Source: JBOFSR01 sp051651645 (GTDB lineage Bacteria; Spirochaetota; Spirochaetia; Treponematales; Treponemataceae). From it: a stretch of DNA of 31,199 nucleotides. Below, one piece after another: positions 28,660-31,199 of the stretch. Each line of letters begins with the position of its first letter. Position 1 is the first letter of the stretch. The notes beneath the pieces were generated by a model. The model saw only the letters and a program-made list of their open reading frames with translations. It was not told the DNA's origin and ran no database searches. The position numbers and the translations under genes are program-made. Where the stretch lies: NCBI GenBank assembly GCA_051651645.1, contig JBOFSR010000112.1, positions 1 to 31,199 on the forward strand, given 5' to 3'.

Positions 28660-30567
28660 ATGGCATATATTAAACAGCTTTTTGATAAAAACTTTTTAGA
28701 ATACGCAAGTTATGTTATTCGTGATCGTGCAATTCCAGACCTCGAAGATGGCTTAAAGCCTGTGCAAAGGCGTATTCTCCATTCTCTTTTTGAGCTTGAT
28801 GATGGCAAATTTCACAAGGTTGCAAATGTTGTTGGCTATTGTATGCGTTATCATCCGCACGGAGATGCCTCGATTTATTCTGCCCTTGTCGTTCTTGCAA
28901 ACAAAGAATTATTTATTGAAAAGCAAGGGAACTTTGGTAATATTTATACAGGCGATGGAGCCTCTGCTGCTCGTTATATAGAGTGCAGAATTATGAATAT
29001 GGCAAAAGATCTTCTATATAATCCTGATATTACGCGAACTATCCCTTCCTATGATGGACGAAATAAAGAGCCCGTCCTTTTTCGAGCTAAATTGCCGCTT
29101 GCTCTCATTTTGGGTGCTGAAGGAATCGCCGTTGGTATGTCAACGCGTATCTTGCCCCATAATATTAAGGAAGTGATTGAGGCTGAAAAAAAATGCTTGA
29201 AGGGCGAGTCTTTCACGGTATATCCTGACTTTCAAAGTGCAGGGCAAATTGATGTTAGTGAGTATGATGATGGAAAGGGAAAGGTTACCGTACGTGCTAA
29301 ACTTGATACATCAGACCCTAAACGTATTGTCATTACAGAGCTTCCTTTTGGTAGCACTACCGAAAGCTTGATTAATTCAGTTGAAAATGCGGTAAAAAAT
29401 GGACGCCTTAAAATCTCAAGTATTAATGATTATACGACAGATAAGGTTGAAATAGAAATCCAGCTTCAGCGCGGTGTGTATACTCAAGATGTTATTGATG
29501 CTCTGTATGCTTTTACTGAGTGCGAGCAATCGATTTCTGTAAATCTTTTATTGATTAAAAATAATATGCCTGTTGTTATGACAGCAACTGAAGTTATTCA
29601 GCATCATTCAAAACAGCTTGTGCAAATTCTCAAAGAAGAGTTGGAGCTTGAACGGACAAATCTGAATGATAAATTGCACTTGCGGACTTTGGAGCGAATT
29701 TTCATTGAGCAACGGATTTATAAACAAATAGAAGAAATGAAAACTTCCGAGGCTGTAACAAAGGCGGTGCTTGACGGATTTATTCCTTTTAAGGCTGAAC
29801 TTTTCCGAGAGGTGATTGCCGAAGATGTTGAGCGTTTGTTAAAAATTCCTATTAGACGAATTTCTTTGTACGATATAAATAAAAATCGTGAAGAGGTTAA
29901 GCAGATAAATGCACGGTTAAAAGAGATTTCAAAATTGCTTAAAAATCTTACCGATTATGCGATTAGCTACCTTGACGGTATTCTTGCAAAGCTTGATAAA
30001 GATCAGCTGACTCGCAAGACGCAGGTGCTTAAATTTGGCAAAGTTGATGTAAGAGAAGCCGTTAAAAAAGATATTCCACTTCGTTATGATAATGCCAATG
30101 GTTACTTGGGGACTGCTGTATCAACAGGTGTTGAGCTAAAAAAGGTAAGTCCGTATGATAGGCTTTTGATTTTGCGCAAAAGCGGAGTGTATACTATTTG
30201 TGATGTTCCGCAAAAGCTTTTTGTTGATTCTGGAATGTGGTTTTGTGAGACGGCGGAAAAAGAAGTGCTTGGCAAGGTTCTTTTCACTGTTATTTATAGA
30301 GATCCTGTGACGCAGTATGCTTATATAAAGCGTTGCCGTGTAGAACAATATATTCTTAATCGTGATTATTTGATTGTGCCTGAGGGCATGGAGGTTCTGC
30401 ATATTGACACCCGAGTAAAGTTTTCTTTTTCACTCAAATATACGTCAAAACCTCGAGTAAAAATCCTTAATGAGCTATTTAAGGCGGAAAAATATGATGA
30501 AAAAGGTTTGAAGGCTCAAGGTGTTCGTCTTGCAAGCCGTGAAACTGATTCAATTGAAGTGCAATAA
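28660..30567 (+). CDS. parC: Topoisomerase IV subunit A (ParC-like)
   Basis: 635 residues, much shorter than GyrA (about 820) because the C-terminal propeller is reduced. It is the DNA-cutting subunit of a type IIA topoisomerase. Visible: YVIRDRAIPDLEDGLKPVQR (18-37), YHPHGDASIYSALV (64-77), QGNFGNIYTGDGASAARYIE with catalytic Y106, then the tower and coiled-coil (LVQILKEELELERTNL). After ~470 the C-terminal part (LILRKSGVYTICDVP, YRDPVTQYAYIKRCRVEQY) is short. Residues equivalent to E. coli GyrA Ser83 and Asp87 are A70 and S74. The B subunit partner (ParE) is not in the window; GyrB lies 15 kb away. It ends in a large inverted repeat before the rRNA promoter. Confidence 0.87.
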   Translation: MAYIKQLFDKNFLEYASYVIRDRAIPDLEDGLKPVQRRILHSLFELDDGKFHKVANVVGYCMRYHPHGDASIYSALVVLANKELFIEKQGNFGNIYTGDGASAARYIECRIMNMAKDLLYNPDITRTIPSYDGRNKEPVLFRAKLPLALILGAEGIAVGMSTRILPHNIKEVIEAEKKCLKGESFTVYPDFQSAGQIDVSEYDDGKGKVTVRAKLDTSDPKRIVITELPFGSTTESLINSVENAVKNGRLKISSINDYTTDKVEIEIQLQRGVYTQDVIDALYAFTECEQSISVNLLLIKNNMPVVMTATEVIQHHSKQLVQILKEELELERTNLNDKLHLRTLERIFIEQRIYKQIEEMKTSEAVTKAVLDGFIPFKAELFREVIAEDVERLLKIPIRRISLYDINKNREEVKQINARLKEISKLLKNLTDYAISYLDGILAKLDKDQLTRKTQVLKFGKVDVREAVKKDIPLRYDNANGYLGTAVSTGVELKKVSPYDRLLILRKSGVYTICDVPQKLFVDSGMWFCETAEKEVLGKVLFTVIYRDPVTQYAYIKRCRVEQYILNRDYLIVPEGMEVLHIDTRVKFSFSLKYTSKPRVKILNELFKAEKYDEKGLKAQGVRLASRETDSIEVQ

Positions 30568-30569
30568 AA

Positions 30570-30607
30570 CATTTTCAAAATTGACACGTGTTGATTTTTG
30601 AAAAATG
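30570..30607. terminator. Large imperfect inverted repeat after parC, possible terminator
   Basis: CATTTTCAAAATTGACAC pairs with GTGTTGATTTTTGAAAAATG through about 18 base pairs with two single-base bulges and two G-T pairs, centred on the palindrome CACGTG. No clean T-run follows, so termination is uncertain; it lies 3 bases after the parC stop and just before the rRNA promoter. Confidence 0.45.
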
Positions 30608-30631
30608 CGGCGAAAAAATAAAACAAAGTGC

Positions 30632-30660
30632 TTGCACAAAAAAAAGCCTTGTGCTATATT
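30632..30660 (+). promoter_or_regulatory. rRNA operon promoter
   Basis: TTGCAC (30632-30637), 17-base spacer, TATATT (30655-30660). AT-rich sequence with A-tracts lies just upstream (30600-30628), as in UP elements of rRNA promoters. The predicted start near 30667 lies about 475 bases before the 16S gene, and no competing promoter of similar quality is seen in between. Confidence 0.7.
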
Positions 30661-30666
30661 CTGTTA

Positions 30667-31140
30667 CACAACGCACGACATTCCGTGAAATGCGTTGCAA
30701 ATGATTGAAAAGTTTAGTAAGTCTTGACATCTTTTTTCTGAAGTTTTCCTTTGGAAATGTCGAATGAATAAACCATACAATGTTGAAAAAACTCACGCAG
30801 GGTGATTCTTTCTTTTTTAGATACAATCGCTTGGGTTTGTTAGCTTGATTAGTAATTCTCTTTTGAGAATACGAATAGAGTGCATGTTTTGATTGTCAAA
30901 ATATGTGAAATTAAAAGCCTTGTGTTTTTAATGTTGATCTTTGAAACAAATAGGGAAGGGAAAGAAACGAATTTTGTAAAGCTTGCTTTGCAAAATAGTC
31001 AGCAGAAGAGTACTATTTGTAAGAGTTTACTTTTGCAAATTAAGAATGTAGACGAGAGAGAAATCTTTCGTTAATTCCTTTAATTAATTGAAGGGGTTAA
31101 ATATTGAAATGAATCATTAGCCCTAGTGGCTTATGAATAA
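30667..31140 (+). other. 16S rRNA leader with hairpins and boxA
   Basis: About 470 bases without a credible gene; small open frames here lack ribosome sites. Structures: CAACGCA/TGCGTTG (30669-30675, 30691-30697); ATTCTC-TTTT-GAGAAT (30855-30870); a 12-bp stem at 30971-30996 with one G-T pair; and a 13-bp stem at 31071-31100 with three wobble pairs and a TTAA loop. These would lie in the pre-rRNA and may serve antitermination or processing. Confidence 0.6.
30935..30946 (+). promoter_or_regulatory. boxA-like antitermination site
   Basis: TGATCTTTGAAA resembles the rRNA boxA consensus TGCTCTTTAACA that binds NusB-S10. It is about 195 bases before the 16S start, inside the leader. Confidence 0.55.
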
Positions 31141-31199
31141 ATCATGGAGAGTTTGATCCTGGCTCAGAACGAACGCTGGCGGCGCGTCTTAAGCATGCA
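31141..31199 (+). rRNA. rrs: 16S ribosomal RNA, 5' end (truncated by window)
   Basis: GAGAGTTTGATCCTGGCTCAG, the universal 5' 16S site, is followed by AACGAACGCTGGCGGCGCG and TCTTAAGCATGCA, the latter typical of treponemes. The exact 5' end, near 31141, is placed by comparison with the E. coli site. Only 59 bases are inside the window. Confidence 0.95.

Noticed and set aside
11686..30567. GyrB, the propeller protein and the ParC-like protein all have 635 residues
   Set aside because: The three sequences are unrelated; the equal length is coincidence.
30723..30728. TTGACA in the rRNA leader as a second rRNA promoter
   Set aside because: The matching -10 position has no TATAAT-like sequence.
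30880..31074. 64-residue open frame in the rRNA leader
   Set aside because: No ribosome site, it covers boxA and the leader hairpin at 30971-30996, and its composition is not protein-like.

Overview
The window comes from a low-GC spirochaete, most probably a Treponema. The last 59 bases are the 5' end of a 16S rRNA gene with the segment GGCGGCGCGTCTTAAGCATGCA that is familiar from treponemes. The infC-rpmI-rplT block followed by small coiled-coil and ZapA-like genes, the bacterial Ig-like/RCC1/BspA-type LRR domains, and the AT-rich codon use all fit this. No tRNA, CRISPR array, transposase or phage gene was seen.

Layout. (1) 1-11.5 kb: one enormous open reading frame, truncated at its 5' end by the window edge. 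The visible 3827 residues hold 33 tandem bacterial Ig-like (BIg2) domains, then seven RCC1 blades (enough for a complete beta-propeller), then a short BspA-type leucine-rich segment, one more Ig-like unit and an unrecognised C-terminal region. A near-perfect intrinsic terminator closes it. (2) 11.6-16.2 kb: gyrB and mutS2, co-directional, 6 nt apart. (3) 16.2-18.7 kb, minus strand: infC-rpmI-rplT, then a coiled-coil ZapB-like gene, zapA and a YaiI/UPF0178 gene, read from a good sigma70-type promoter; infC most likely starts at TTG. (4) 18.9-21.5 kb: adenine deaminase and an NrdG-type radical SAM activase. (5) 21.7-22.5 kb: two small exported proteins built from internal repeats that look like diverged tandem paralogues of each other; their function is unknown. 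(6) 22.7-23.8 kb: serC. (7) 23.9-27.1 kb, minus strand: rseP (site-2 protease), followed 2 nt later by an exported beta-propeller-like protein. (8) 27.3-30.6 kb: a PTS EIIA (ptsN-like) gene, an exported helical-repeat protein, and a ParC-type topoisomerase A subunit. (9) 30.6-31.2 kb: promoter, boxA and structured leader of an rRNA operon, then the start of 16S rRNA.

How the parts relate. Much of the window is housekeeping: DNA supercoiling (GyrB, ParC-like), recombination/ribosome rescue (MutS2), translation (IF3, L35, L20, rRNA) and Z-ring assembly (ZapA plus coiled-coil partner). The parts least explained by known biology are the giant surface-type protein, the pair of small repeat proteins, and promoters at rseP, ptsN and parC that place the predicted transcription start on or within about two nucleotides of the start codon (leaderless mRNAs). 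All promoter, start-site and leaderless calls are read by eye from sequence and are inferences.
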